DNA of 64,000 nt, from assembly GCF_000406945.1 (NCBI RefSeq), contig NZ_KE136354.1:1755249-1819248 (forward strand). Direction: 5' to 3'. Positions 18,071 through 27,711 of this stretch are shown one piece after another. Made by a program: the position numbers and the translations under genes. Each line of letters opens with the position of its first letter. The stretch's first letter is position 1. The stretch comes from Enterococcus dispar ATCC 51266 (GTDB lineage Bacteria; Bacillota; Bacilli; Lactobacillales; Enterococcaceae). The notes beneath the pieces are model-generated. The model did no database searches and was not told the origin of the DNA. It was given only the letters and a program-made list of their open reading frames with translations.

Positions 18071-19396
18071 TTAGTCAAATATTTTACCAGGATTTAATAA
18101 TCCCATGGGATCAAAAGCTGTTTTAATTTGCTGCATAAGTTTCAATTTTTCTGCAGCAATATTTTCAATAAAATATTTTTTCTTCAATAAACCAATTCCG
18201 TGCTCAGCAGAAGGCAATCCCCCTCTTGCTGCAATTTCCCGGTAAAGCTGACTTAAAAAGCTTTCCAAACGTTTTTGCCAAAGCACATCACTTAAATTTT
18301 GTCGCATAATGCAAGCGTGAATATTGCCATCCCCAGCGTGTCCAAAGAAGACTCCGGCTAATTCCAATTGCTGCGCCAATTTTTTCATATATAAAATCGT
18401 GCTGGTAATTTGATTAATCGGTACCACAATATCCAGTGGTTCTTGAATGCTAATCGCTTCTACACCTGACACAATAGCACCGCGCAATTGCCAAATTTCT
18501 GCTGCTGTTGTGTCAGTTAAAGTGCTAAAAGCTACTATATCGGCGGCTATTAATAATTCTTTTAAACTATCAATTTGCTCTTGGCATTCTTTTTTATTCC
18601 CATCAACAGTTAATAATAAAAAAGCAGCGCCGGCTACACTTGGTACTGGAATTTCCAGCAAGTTACTAGCATACGTTAACCCACTTTTTTCAAAAAATTC
18701 TAAGGCTGTCGGGGTAATGCCGGAAGCTAAAATTTGATAAATTACTGGAGCTAACGCTGCTAAATTACTAAAACCAATTAATATACTTTGAGCGGTAGCG
18801 GGTTTTGGTCGTAATTTTAATTGTAATTTGGTAATAATTCCCAATGTTCCTTCTGAACCAATAAATAAATCTTTTAAATCATAGCCGGAACTGGCTTTGT
18901 TATTCAAATCGCCAACTAAAAGCAGCGTTCCATCTGCTAAAACAACTTCCATCCCCCGCACGTTATCCCGGGTCACGCCATATTTTACTGCGCGCATCCC
19001 ACCGGCATTTGTCGCAGCCGTTCCCCCAATGGTTGCTTCTTTAGAACCAGGATCCGGTGCATAGAAGTATGGTGTTTTGTCCAAATAAGTTTGAATAGCT
19101 TGTAAGCTTGTGCCGGCTTCAACGGTTAAAGTTAATGTTTGCGGATCAAGTTCAATAATTTGTTGCATTTTCTTTAAACAAAGTAATACTTCGCCTTGGC
19201 TGGCAAAAGTAGCTCCTGTTAAGCCTGTAAAGCCACCAATCGTAATTATTTTTTGTTTTTTTTCATTTGCTTTTTTGACGCAGGCAACAACTTCTGCTGT
19301 ATTTGTGGGATAAAAAATACCCGCGGCATTCCCCATTTCGCCGGTTATTTTATTTTGTAAATATTCTGCTGGTACGTTTTTGTCCACATGTTTCAC
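18071..19396 (-). CDS. FAD-binding oxidase, GlcD / D-2-hydroxyacid dehydrogenase family
   Basis: A 441-residue protein of the FAD_binding_4 plus FAD-oxidase C-terminal family, which includes glycolate oxidase subunit GlcD and D-lactate dehydrogenases. The N-terminal FAD domain has TIGGFTGLTGA near 52, APDPGSKEATIGG near 118 and NAGGMRAVKYG near 133. The C-terminal half has FGHAGDGNIHA near 355 and SAEHGIGLLKKKY near 405, with the His residues expected at the active site. It probably oxidises a D-2-hydroxy acid such as D-lactate, but the acceptor and substrate are not shown by context. It precedes no partner GlcE/GlcF genes. Confidence 0.82.
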   Translation of the reverse strand: MKHVDKNVPAEYLQNKITGEMGNAAGIFYPTNTAEVVACVKKANEKKQKIITIGGFTGLTGATFASQGEVLLCLKKMQQIIELDPQTLTLTVEAGTSLQAIQTYLDKTPYFYAPDPGSKEATIGGTAATNAGGMRAVKYGVTRDNVRGMEVVLADGTLLLVGDLNNKASSGYDLKDLFIGSEGTLGIITKLQLKLRPKPATAQSILIGFSNLAALAPVIYQILASGITPTALEFFEKSGLTYASNLLEIPVPSVAGAAFLLLTVDGNKKECQEQIDSLKELLIAADIVAFSTLTDTTAAEIWQLRGAIVSGVEAISIQEPLDIVVPINQITSTILYMKKLAQQLELAGVFFGHAGDGNIHACIMRQNLSDVLWQKRLESFLSQLYREIAARGGLPSAEHGIGLLKKKYFIENIAAEKLKLMQQIKTAFDPMGLLNPGKIFD

Positions 19397-19418
19397 TTCC
19401 TAACTTGAAGGCTAAAAA

Positions 19419-20078
19419 TTAATGGGTAAAGTATTGTGCTAAGCGATCTCCACCCCATTGAATCAGTTGTACGACAATGACCAATAGCAAAATAATAACG
19501 ACTAAAACCATTGTTTCATAACGGTAATAGCCATACTGAATCGCTAAATCTCCAATCCCACCAGCGCCAATTGTACCTACCATAGCGGAATAGCCAAGCA
19601 GACTAATAATCGTCAATACGACGCCGCGAATTAATCCGGGCAAACTTTCTGGAATAATCACACCTAACACAATTTGTTTTGTGGTAGCCCCTTGTGCCAC
19701 ACTGGCTTCCAAAATACCCGCCTCTACTTCAGCAAAGGCTCCTTCTGCGACCCGGGCAAAAAAAGGAATGGCTGCAATAGACAACGAGATTGCAGCTCCT
19801 GTTGGTGTATAGGGATCTCCTAAAATGGCCGCTAAAAAAGGAATTAACGTAACAAGTAATATCAAAAATGGTAGCGAGCGAATGGCATTGACCAAAAAAC
19901 CAACTGTTTTGTGCAAAATAATGTTTTGATAAAACAAAACATTATTGGCTAAAAATAGCAGTAAGCCAATCAAGCCCCCTATAACAACGCCGATGATAGT
20001 TGCGACAGCGACCATATAAAAAGTATCTGCCAACGCTTTAGGCAAATGATTTTGTAAAATTTCTACTGTTTCAGCCAT
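19419..20078 (-). CDS. metI: Methionine ABC transporter permease
   Basis: A 219-residue inner-membrane permease of the MetI family with five or six predicted membrane segments. The cytoplasmic coupling loop GATTKQIVLGVIIPESLPGL is the EAA-type motif. It forms the import channel with MetN, receiving substrate from MetQ. Its start codon overlaps the metN stop by one base, indicating translational coupling. The three genes run metQ-metN-metI from a methionine T-box leader. Confidence 0.93.
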   Translation of the reverse strand: MAETVEILQNHLPKALADTFYMVAVATIIGVVIGGLIGLLLFLANNVLFYQNIILHKTVGFLVNAIRSLPFLILLVTLIPFLAAILGDPYTPTGAAISLSIAAIPFFARVAEGAFAEVEAGILEASVAQGATTKQIVLGVIIPESLPGLIRGVVLTIISLLGYSAMVGTIGAGGIGDLAIQYGYYRYETMVLVVIILLLVIVVQLIQWGGDRLAQYFTH

Positions 20079-21100
20079 CAGATTGCCTCCTTAATTTCTT
20101 TTGTCGCAAATACTTTTTGGGATAATTGCAAAAATGCCTGTTCTACCGCTTCTTTATCACCAGTTACATATACTAATAAGATACCGATCACGTCATTTTG
20201 AATGTATTCAATTTTGCCATGGATAATTGAAATGGCAACATCCCATTGTTTAGCGACATCTGTAATTAAAGGAGCGAGCGTGTTGTCACCTTGATAGCGC
20301 AATTCAATTAAACGTCCTTGCGCCAAGTCAGGTAAAAGTTCACTTGGCAAATGTAAATTTAAGTATCGCCCAACTAATTTTTGCGTAATGCCTGCCTTGG
20401 GATTGGCAAAAATATTATAGGTCGTGTTCACCTCTATCACTTTGCCACGTTCCATCACCGCCATGCGCTGAAACAATTTTTTGGCTACTTCTAATTCATG
20501 TGTAATAAACACAATTGTAATGCCCAGCTTTTGATTAATTTCAGCTAAAATTCGTAAAATTTCTTCTGTTGTTTCGACATCTAGCGCACTTGTAGCTTCA
20601 TCACAGAGTAAAATTTCCGGGTTGTTTGCTAGCGCTCGTGCAATGCCAATCCGTTGTTTTTGACCCCCAGATAACTGATTAGGATAACTATCCATTTTGT
20701 CCCCTAAGTCAACTAGATCCAATAATGCCTTAATCCGTTCTGGTAAAGCTTTTTTATCGTAATTTCCCGCTTTCAGGGCAAAAGCAATATTTTCACCAAC
20801 TGTTTTATTATGAATCAAATTGAAATGCTGAAAAATCATCCCAATTTTTTGCCGCAATTTACGCACTTTGTCTGCTGGTAGCTGGGTAATTTCTGTCCCA
20901 TCAATTTTTATGCTCCCAGAGCTTGGCCGTTGTAATAAATTTAACGTGCGAATCAAAGTACTCTTACCTGCCCCACTAAGTCCGACAACACCAAAAATTT
21001 CACCTTGTTTAATAGTAAGACTGACATCATCCACTGCAGCAAAATTCTTTTTTTTCTGACTAAAATTAACAGTGACATGTTCCAAAACGATTTTATCCAT
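20078..21100 (-). CDS. metN: Methionine ABC transporter ATP-binding protein
   Basis: A 340-residue ATPase. It has Walker A GLSGAGKST near residue 40, the Q-loop FQHFNL, signature LSGGQKQRIG near 143, Walker B ILLCDEATSALD and switch His in FITHELEV. The C-terminal 90 residues are the NIL regulatory domain of MetN proteins, which binds methionine and inhibits uptake when the cell is replete. The ATG at 21100 is chosen to give the usual MDKIV.LEHVTV-type start; a TTG two codons earlier is closer to the AAAGGA site and is possible. Confidence 0.93.
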   Translation of the reverse strand: MDKIVLEHVTVNFSQKKKNFAAVDDVSLTIKQGEIFGVVGLSGAGKSTLIRTLNLLQRPSSGSIKIDGTEITQLPADKVRKLRQKIGMIFQHFNLIHNKTVGENIAFALKAGNYDKKALPERIKALLDLVDLGDKMDSYPNQLSGGQKQRIGIARALANNPEILLCDEATSALDVETTEEILRILAEINQKLGITIVFITHELEVAKKLFQRMAVMERGKVIEVNTTYNIFANPKAGITQKLVGRYLNLHLPSELLPDLAQGRLIELRYQGDNTLAPLITDVAKQWDVAISIIHGKIEYIQNDVIGILLVYVTGDKEAVEQAFLQLSQKVFATKEIKEAI

Positions 21101-21128
21101 ACCCAAAACTGTCCTTTCTTTAAGACGT

Positions 21129-21971
21129 TTATTGCCAATCAGCCGGTTTGTCAAAGTCTTTAAAGTCTGATTTGGCAATGGCATCTTTAAATGCTTGACT
21201 GGTTAAGACTTTCTCCACCGCTTTCGCTAACTTCCCCTCTTTATCGGCAGTGGGAACGACAAATACGTTTTTATATTCTTCTTTTAACTTTTCTAAGGCC
21301 AATGCATCTGCCGGATCTAGTTTTGCCGCCCAGGCAAAATTCCCAGGGACTAACGCTAAATCAACGGTATCAATAGCACGCGCCAATTGAGCAGCATCTA
21401 AAGTTTTAAATTCCAAATTTTTAGGATTTTGCGCAATATCATCTACTGTCGCTTTGGTTTCATCAATATCAGCTTTGATGGTGACTAAATTATTGGCTTC
21501 TAACAATTGTAACGTCCGCGCTAAATTAGAAGCATCATTGGCAATAGCTACAGTTGCCCCATCTTTTACATCTGCTAAACGGGTGATTTTTTTAGAATAA
21601 ATTCCCATTCCCAAGGTAGGAACCGTACCAATAGCTGTTAAATCTAAATTGTTATCCGCTGAAAATTTTTCCAGATAAGCGGTGTGTTGAAATAAATTCG
21701 CATCAATTTGTTTTGACGCAAGGGCTTTATTAGGCTGGACATAATCATTAAATAGTTTAGTCGTGAGTTTATACCCCTCTTTTTCAGTCAGCGGCGAAAT
21801 AACAGCTGTCACCATATCTCCGTAAGGTCCCGGCGCTACCCCCACCACAACTTCTTTTCCCGCACCATCAGCAGCTGTTTGTGCGTTTTTTTCATTGCCG
21901 CTGCTACAAGACGCTAATGTTACCAGTGCTCCTAAAGTAATAACCCCTGTTACAAATTTTTTTAATTTCAT
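21129..21971 (-). CDS. metQ: Methionine-binding lipoprotein
   Basis: A 280-residue NlpA/MetQ family substrate-binding lipoprotein. The signal peptide ends in the lipobox LASC, giving a lipidated Cys at about residue 22. The mature part has VVVGVAPGPYGDMV, a binding-site segment NLFQHTAYLEKF near 110 and NDASNLARTLQLLE near 165, as in D/L-methionine binders. It is the first gene after the Met T-box and feeds MetN-MetI. Of the NlpA family, MetQ is much the most likely given the T-box. Confidence 0.92.
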   Translation of the reverse strand: MKLKKFVTGVITLGALVTLASCSSGNEKNAQTAADGAGKEVVVGVAPGPYGDMVTAVISPLTEKEGYKLTTKLFNDYVQPNKALASKQIDANLFQHTAYLEKFSADNNLDLTAIGTVPTLGMGIYSKKITRLADVKDGATVAIANDASNLARTLQLLEANNLVTIKADIDETKATVDDIAQNPKNLEFKTLDAAQLARAIDTVDLALVPGNFAWAAKLDPADALALEKLKEEYKNVFVVPTADKEGKLAKAVEKVLTSQAFKDAIAKSDFKDFDKPADWQ

Positions 21972-22022
21972 CTTTTTTCCTCCTCATTTCACTACCTTTT
22001 TAGCGTGATAAAACTTTCAGCA

Positions 22023-22290
22023 ATAAAAAACTCCCGTCCTTATCTTGCTTAAGCAAAATAAGGACGGGAGCACAAGCTTCCGTGTTACCACCTTTATTCA
22101 TCAGATATTTCATCTGACCTCATTGTAGTACGTGTTCATACTACTGTGCTGTAACGGGCACACCCGTCAACTGCTTGTCAAAAACTTACAGTTCCTTGCT
22201 CAAAGACCATTTTCCAGACGCCCTTGTCTACTTCTTCTCACCACCCGAAGCTCTCTGTGAAACTCATCATCTGTACTTATCTTATCCTCG
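22023..22290 (-). promoter_or_regulatory. T-box riboswitch (Met) controlling metQNI
   Basis: On the minus strand the leader has Stem I with AGAGAGC and a probable specifier ATG (complement of 22208-22210) in the context GAAA-ATG-GTC. The T-box element AGGTGGTAACACGG (about 22081-22094) follows, with TGGT at the tRNA 3'-end pairing bulge, which suits discriminator A. The terminator CTCCCGTCCTTAT / ATAAGGACGGGAG with a T-run comes last. Uncharged tRNA-Met should stabilise the antiterminator and turn transport on. Confidence 0.9.
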
Positions 22291-22495
22291 CATTTGTGTT
22301 ATTGCTAGCAATGATAAAGGATTCTAAAGGATACGTCAACACAAATTTGCGAATTTTCTGATATTTCTGTTAATAAAAAAACTTTGATTAACATTTATTG
22401 GCATCAAAAACCTATGCGCCTCCTCACTATCGCAAAAATAAAATAGATGCATCAAACGTCAAAAAATATTTTATCGTCTGCTGCGTCTACATTCG

Positions 22496-23527
22496 TTATT
22501 CTTCTATAGCAAGTTCTGCTTCATATGCTGCAACTTTTTCAGGATGATGCTTTTGTAAAAAGCGCTTTTTAAAAATAAGAAACTCTTCTAAATCCATCAA
22601 TATATGGTATAGGCGGGCTTTACGCAAAAATTCTTCTTTTGTTTGCGGTAATGGGGTTTCTTCCATTTTTTGTACCAATTGATCGACCATCTGTAACTGG
22701 TGGATGGGCTGACTCAACTCACCAAAATGAGTGGCAATTTCATTTAAAAATGTCACAATAACAGCCGAATCCCGTTTAATTAAACGTAGCTTTTTAATTT
22801 CGTAATGCAGGTTGTGCAATACATTACATTGTTGGGTCCGCATTTCAAAATAGTCAAGATAAAAGTCATCTGTTACGGGCAAGCGATTTTGCTGATAAGC
22901 AAATGCCACTTGCGTGTAGTGATGGAGCTCTTTTTCTAGATTAATAATGTCATCCCAGACATGGTTTTGTATCTCACTATTTGCTAGATAAACAGCTAAT
23001 TTTTCAAAAATTACTTTGAACTTCTTTTCACTCGTCTGGCGACAGTAATCCAAATACTTTTTTTGACTTTCATAATGTTGGAAGTGATTGACGACAATAG
23101 CAATCACCAAACCGATAACTAATAAGCAAAATTCATTGAAAATAGCAGTAGACGTGAGGGCATTTCCCGCAATTAAGTGAGTCAGGACCACGGCATTGAC
23201 AGATAATGTGGGCAATAGATTGCGGGCACTTAAACCAAATGCCAATAAAACCAAAATCACGCCATAACTAATCCATTCCAGATGATGAATCGGTTGAATC
23301 AAAAAAGCCAATAATACAGTTACCAAAAAAGTCCCCACCCGTTGCACACATAGACGCCACGTTTGGACTTTGGTTGTGGAAATGGTCAACAAAGTAATAA
23401 TCCCCGCTGAAGCCGCATAATTCAAGCCAAGCAGCTCGGCCAATAAAATCGCCAATGCACTGCCAATCCCGATTTTTACAGCATATCCTAAATGTTGTTG
23501 CCACGTATTTTTCGTTAATAAATTCAT
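22496..23527 (-). CDS. Aromatic acid exporter family membrane protein (ArAE_1)
   Basis: A 343-residue protein. The N-terminal half, to about residue 145, has four to six membrane segments, including AVKIGIGSALAILLAELLGL and AASAGIITLLTIS. The C-terminal half is soluble and alpha-helical. This matches the Firmicute aromatic acid exporter family (YgaE/YqjA type; DUF939 N-terminal with ArAE_1_C). The substrate is unknown and no partner genes are adjacent. It lies just upstream of the divergent fbp gene. Confidence 0.75.
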   Translation of the reverse strand: MNLLTKNTWQQHLGYAVKIGIGSALAILLAELLGLNYAASAGIITLLTISTTKVQTWRLCVQRVGTFLVTVLLAFLIQPIHHLEWISYGVILVLLAFGLSARNLLPTLSVNAVVLTHLIAGNALTSTAIFNEFCLLVIGLVIAIVVNHFQHYESQKKYLDYCRQTSEKKFKVIFEKLAVYLANSEIQNHVWDDIINLEKELHHYTQVAFAYQQNRLPVTDDFYLDYFEMRTQQCNVLHNLHYEIKKLRLIKRDSAVIVTFLNEIATHFGELSQPIHQLQMVDQLVQKMEETPLPQTKEEFLRKARLYHILMDLEEFLIFKKRFLQKHHPEKVAAYEAELAIEE

Positions 23528-23812
23528 CCATCGTCTCCTTTTTTATAATGTTCTTCTTTTATCATTATTATACTGGAAAAACAGTTGTAATAAATGCTTC
23601 CTTTGTTCTTTCAGAGTTCTTTATTCTGCGCTGTTTTTGAGTAGAGCATTTTTAATCTTTTAGAGCTTAATTATTATTTCATACGGCGCCTTTTGCAAAC
23701 ATAACTATACCAATAAACAAATTTATGTAATAAATACTTATTTAAAAGCATTTTACAAACTATACACAAGTGAAATAATTTGCTATATTATTACCGTGAC
23801 GGAGGTGTTAAT

Positions 23813-25735
23813 TTGGAAAAGAAGTACTACCAGTTGTTAAAGGAAAAATTTCCTCAAAAAGAACAAGTCTTAACAGAGCTCATCAATTTAGAAGCAATCG
23901 TGCAATTGCCAAAAGGAACAGAACACTTTGTTAGTGATCTCCACGGGGAATTTGATGCTTTTGATCATGTTTTACGTAATGGGTCTGGCAGCGTGAAAGA
24001 AAAAGTGAAAGAGTGCTTTCAAGATGCGCCTCAGGTTCCTATTACCGATTTGTGTACGCTAATTTACTACCCAGAAGAAAAATTAGCTTTGCAAAAAGCC
24101 ACATTAAACAATACGCAATTAGTTACTTACTATCAGAAAAATATTCCTTATCTTTTACAGGTTACCAATTATGCCGGGCGTAAATATACCCGTTCAAAAG
24201 TTAGAAAAGCACTTCCTTCCCAATTTGCGTATATTATTGAAGAATTGCTGACAGAAGTCGATACAAAAAAAGATAAAGTGGACTATTTCGCGACTATTAT
24301 TCAGCGTATTATTGCATTAAATCAAGCACCAGCTCTTATCAGCGCATTATGCAAAACCATTCAAAGACTTGTCGTCGATCATCTCCATGTTGTCGGAGAC
24401 ATTTATGATCGCGGTCCAAAACCTGATTATATTATGGAACGCTTATACAATTTGCCTTCTGTTGATATTCAATGGGGCAATCATGATATTGTCTGGTTAG
24501 CTGCTGTAGCAGGATCTCCGGTAGCTGTCATGAACTTACTACGAATTTCTTCGTGCTACGGCAATTTAGATATTCTAGAAGAACGGTATGGTATCAATTT
24601 ACGTCCCTTAATAACTTATGCACAAAAGTACTATCAACCAAAACCTGCTTTTAATTTAAAAGCAGAAGATATTCACGAGTTTTCCGATAGCGAGCAAATT
24701 TTATTAAATCAAATGCAACAAGCAACCGCTATTTTACAATTTAAACTAGAGGGTCAATTAATTCAGCGCCGACCAGAATTTTTATTAGACAAACGCAATA
24801 TGTTAACGTGCATCGATTATTCTTCCCAGACGATTACTTTAAATGGGCAGCAATATCCGTTAATTGATTTTCAAGCGCCAACAATCGATTCCAAACAGCC
24901 ACTAACTTTAACTTCTGAAGAAAAAGATTTAGTTGCACGACTGCTGTCTTCAATTCAAGAATCAGAAAAACTAAAGCGTCATATGGATTTTCTGTTAGAA
25001 GCAGGTGCCATGTATTTATGTTACAACGATAATTTGTTATTTCACGGCTGTATTCCTTTACATGAAAATGGGGATTTAAAATCACTTCGGATTAACGGCC
25101 ATAATTATGCCGGTAAAGCATTACTGGATTTTTATGAAGAACAAGTGCGAAAAAGTTATATGCATCCTTGCGAGCATGAAGATTTGGCGACAGATATGCT
25201 GTGGTATTTATGGACCGGAGAGTGTTCTTCTTTATTTGGTAAAGAAGCGATGACGACATTTGAACGTTACTATATTGCTGATAAACACACCCATATTGAA
25301 AAGAAAAATGCTTACTATCAGTTACGTAACGACGAAAGTATTTGTCAAGAGCTGTTGGCAGAATTCGGTTTACCCACCCATGGCCATATTATTAACGGGC
25401 ATACTCCGGTAAAAGAGAAAAAAGGTGAAGATCCGATTAAAGCGAATAATAAATTAATTGTGATCGATGGCGGTTATGCAAAAAGTTATCAAAAAACGAC
25501 CGGAATCGCTGGTTATACGTTATTATCCAATAGTTACGGTATGCAATTAGCAGCACACCAACCTTTCACGTCTGTTGCCGATGCAGTAACAAATGGCACA
25601 GATATTATTTCCGTGAAGCGTTTGGTTGAAGAAGTTCCTAATCGTACAAAAGTGAAAGCGACAAATATTGGCAGCAAAATTTGTGGGGAAATGGCTGACC
25701 TCCACTATCTCTACCAAAACTTTGATAAAATTTAA
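23813..25735 (+). CDS. fbp: Fructose-1,6-bisphosphatase, class III
   Basis: A 640-residue Firmicute-type class III enzyme that hydrolyses fructose 1,6-bisphosphate in gluconeogenesis. It belongs to the metallophosphatase superfamily: FVSDLHGEFDAFDH near residue 40, VVGDIYDRGPKPD near 195, QWGNHDIVWLA near 220 and INGHTPVKEKKGE near 530 provide the metal and catalytic residues. The start is TTG at 23813, with GGAGG 10 bases upstream; an earlier ATG in frame has no ribosome site. Length agrees with the family. Confidence 0.93.
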   Translation: MEKKYYQLLKEKFPQKEQVLTELINLEAIVQLPKGTEHFVSDLHGEFDAFDHVLRNGSGSVKEKVKECFQDAPQVPITDLCTLIYYPEEKLALQKATLNNTQLVTYYQKNIPYLLQVTNYAGRKYTRSKVRKALPSQFAYIIEELLTEVDTKKDKVDYFATIIQRIIALNQAPALISALCKTIQRLVVDHLHVVGDIYDRGPKPDYIMERLYNLPSVDIQWGNHDIVWLAAVAGSPVAVMNLLRISSCYGNLDILEERYGINLRPLITYAQKYYQPKPAFNLKAEDIHEFSDSEQILLNQMQQATAILQFKLEGQLIQRRPEFLLDKRNMLTCIDYSSQTITLNGQQYPLIDFQAPTIDSKQPLTLTSEEKDLVARLLSSIQESEKLKRHMDFLLEAGAMYLCYNDNLLFHGCIPLHENGDLKSLRINGHNYAGKALLDFYEEQVRKSYMHPCEHEDLATDMLWYLWTGECSSLFGKEAMTTFERYYIADKHTHIEKKNAYYQLRNDESICQELLAEFGLPTHGHIINGHTPVKEKKGEDPIKANNKLIVIDGGYAKSYQKTTGIAGYTLLSNSYGMQLAAHQPFTSVADAVTNGTDIISVKRLVEEVPNRTKVKATNIGSKICGEMADLHYLYQNFDKI

Positions 25736-25960
25736 ATAAAAAATCACAATATCCGCCGAAACCCCGAAGAACCCTAATCCCACGCTTGTTCTTGCGTATT
25801 CTCTTTAGCAAAGAAAAGGATTTCATGATGAAAAACAAGAGTTCCCTCTCTTTTTTTCTTTTTATACATTCTTTTATTCATAGCTAGTCGTGTAATGGCG
25901 CTTTGAAAATCGCTTACATTTATTTTCTTTTCATTATTTTATCAGATAAAAAGAAAAACA

Positions 25961-25989
25961 TTGAATTTTTTAGTGAAATAACCTAAGAT
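25961..25989 (+). promoter_or_regulatory. Promoter of the rhodanese-like gene
   Basis: TTGAAT (25961-25966) and TAAGAT (25984-25989) are 17 bp apart, 35 bp before the ATG. Confidence 0.55.
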
Positions 25990-26023
25990 ACTAACATCTT
26001 ACAAAAAGAAAGAAGGATGAAAG

Positions 26024-26317
26024 ATGACTTCAATTTCCGTACAAGATTTTAACTTGCTACGTCAAAACGAAGCGCTGAACATCTTAGATATTCGCGACCC
26101 GCAGGACTTTGAAATGAGCCATTTGCCCCATGCCATTTCCGTACCAGCGACCAGCTTACCTAATGAATTAAAAAGATTAGATAAAAATGCGACCTATTAT
26201 GTGATCAGCTATTCCGGACGTCGCTCAGAAATCATCGCGAATTTCTTAGAAAATCACGGTTTCAAAGCTGTCCACGTAATTGGCGGTATGCGTGATTTAA
26301 AAGAATTAGCAGCTTAA
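26024..26317 (+). CDS. Rhodanese-like domain protein lacking the catalytic cysteine
   Basis: A 97-residue single-domain rhodanese fold. It has NILDIRDPQDFEMSHLPHAI (CH2A-like motif), PATSLPNEL, and the active-site loop YYVISYSGRRSEIIA. In active single-domain sulfurtransferases the residue at position 62 is Cys (pattern CxSGxRS); here it is Ser (codon AGC, 26207-26209). Sulfur transfer through a persulfide is therefore unlikely, and it may act as a binding or regulatory domain. A single-base change from TGC would explain it. Good AGAAGGATG ribosome site. It ends at a bidirectional terminator. Confidence 0.85.
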   Translation: MTSISVQDFNLLRQNEALNILDIRDPQDFEMSHLPHAISVPATSLPNELKRLDKNATYYVISYSGRRSEIIANFLENHGFKAVHVIGGMRDLKELAA

Positions 26318-26366
26318 AAAAAGGATAAACAGCGCAAGCAAATGCGGCTGTTTATCCTTTTTTTCT
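26317..26366. terminator. Bidirectional terminator
   Basis: A 14-bp stem AAAGGATAAACAGC / GCTGTTTATCCTTT has T-runs on both sides, between convergent genes. Confidence 0.9.
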
Positions 26367-26368
26367 TT

Positions 26369-27526
26369 CTATTTTTCTTCTTCTGCTTTTTCTTCTTCAT
26401 GATAGTATTGCGACACGTCTTTATACCATTCAAAGAGATGGGTAATTAAGACCTTGGCAGCTGCATAGACAGGAATCCCCAAAATAACCCCCACTACGCC
26501 GAATAACTTACCAGAAGTTAATAGTACCAGTAAAATGGTCACCGGATGAACAGAAAGTTCATTGCCTAGTACCAATGGCGAAATTAAGCGGCCTTCAATG
26601 GTCTGTTCAATCACAAATACCACTAATACTTTGACTAACATAACAGGACCGGCGACAATCCCTAAAAATATAGCCGGAACCATGGCTAAAAAGGAACCTA
26701 AATAAGGAATCAAATTTAAAAATCCTGCTACTACACCTAAGGTAACAGAGTAATCCAATCCGATAATGGAAAATCCAATAATAAACATAATCGCCACTGC
26801 AAAAGCGACAGTTAATTGCCCTCGAATATAAGAAGAGACTTGCTCGTTCATTTCTTTTAACACTTTTAAAGTAGGTTTACGTATTTTATTTGGCAAAAAT
26901 TTGACAAAATAAGGCGTTAAATTTCGACCATCTTTTAAAAGATAGAACAAAATAAACGGCATGGTAAAAATAGCGACCAGCGTCGAGGCTACTGCTCCGA
27001 CAATTTTACCTAAACTAGAGATAGTCGAACTGGAGACATTGCGGATAAAGTCCGTAAGCCATGTTGTAATTTTATCCCCATAACTATCAAATTGATCTTT
27101 AAAAGTACCAAAAATCGGATCATTTAAAATTTCATTGGCTTTTTGGTCAATAACATCTAGATAGTTAGGAAAATTATCAATAAAGCTAACTGTTTGCTCA
27201 CGAATTTTCGGTACAATCACCACGACACCCCACGTAATTAAACCAATGACTAGTAAAAACAAAAGAAAAATACTATAAATTCGTTTTAGACCTTTCTTTT
27301 CCAGATAGTCAACAGCAGGATTCATTAAATAGTAAAAAACCCCGGCTAAGACAATTGGTAAACCAACAACGCCGACAAATTGCGCAACCGGCTCAAATAG
27401 ATAAGAAACCTTAGTAAAAGCATTTAAAATTAATAATATTAATAAAATAATCAACAATGCGGTAACAAACTGATTATTTAAAAACCATTTCCAAAACCAG
27501 GATAACCTTTTTTTATCTTTCTCCAT
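26369..27526 (-). CDS. AI-2E family transporter (PerM/YdiK/YtvI-like)
   Basis: A 385-residue permease of the AI-2 exporter superfamily. There are two N-terminal membrane segments, a long soluble segment (about 105-190) and a C-terminal cluster of five or six segments. Conserved features are GVFYYLMNPAVDYLEK near 65, the FLNLIPYLGSFLA motif near 265, and PLVLGNELSVHPVTI near 325. Members have been linked to autoinducer-2 export or Na+/H+ exchange; the substrate here is unknown. The C-terminal tail is rich in Glu and Lys. It is a single gene with a good start and shared terminator. Confidence 0.85.
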   Translation of the reverse strand: MEKDKKRLSWFWKWFLNNQFVTALLIILLILLILNAFTKVSYLFEPVAQFVGVVGLPIVLAGVFYYLMNPAVDYLEKKGLKRIYSIFLLFLLVIGLITWGVVVIVPKIREQTVSFIDNFPNYLDVIDQKANEILNDPIFGTFKDQFDSYGDKITTWLTDFIRNVSSSTISSLGKIVGAVASTLVAIFTMPFILFYLLKDGRNLTPYFVKFLPNKIRKPTLKVLKEMNEQVSSYIRGQLTVAFAVAIMFIIGFSIIGLDYSVTLGVVAGFLNLIPYLGSFLAMVPAIFLGIVAGPVMLVKVLVVFVIEQTIEGRLISPLVLGNELSVHPVTILLVLLTSGKLFGVVGVILGIPVYAAAKVLITHLFEWYKDVSQYYHEEEKAEEEK

Positions 27527-27711
27527 TACAAACCTCCGGATTCCAATATTCTTAGTATTATAAAAATAAGTTCAACTGCAACTTTAATCCTTTTTTTGAT
27601 TGAAGGCGTGCTCAATTTACGTTTTATTTTGAAATTTTTCAACACGATTTTAGCTGCTGTTTGTCTGTATAAAAAAGCCAAAGTCAAAATCGTCTCTTTG
27701 CTTTTTTATTC

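Noticed and set aside
21150-21180. AAAGTCTGA match to the candidate guide segment at 49901-49920
   Set aside because: Only nine bases match, and it lies at the 3' end of metQ rather than in a promoter; expected by chance in 64 kb.
25825-25888. Short frame MMKNKSSLSFFLF... with AAAGG upstream
   Set aside because: Only about 20 codons, in very AT-rich sequence with no terminator or conservation clue.
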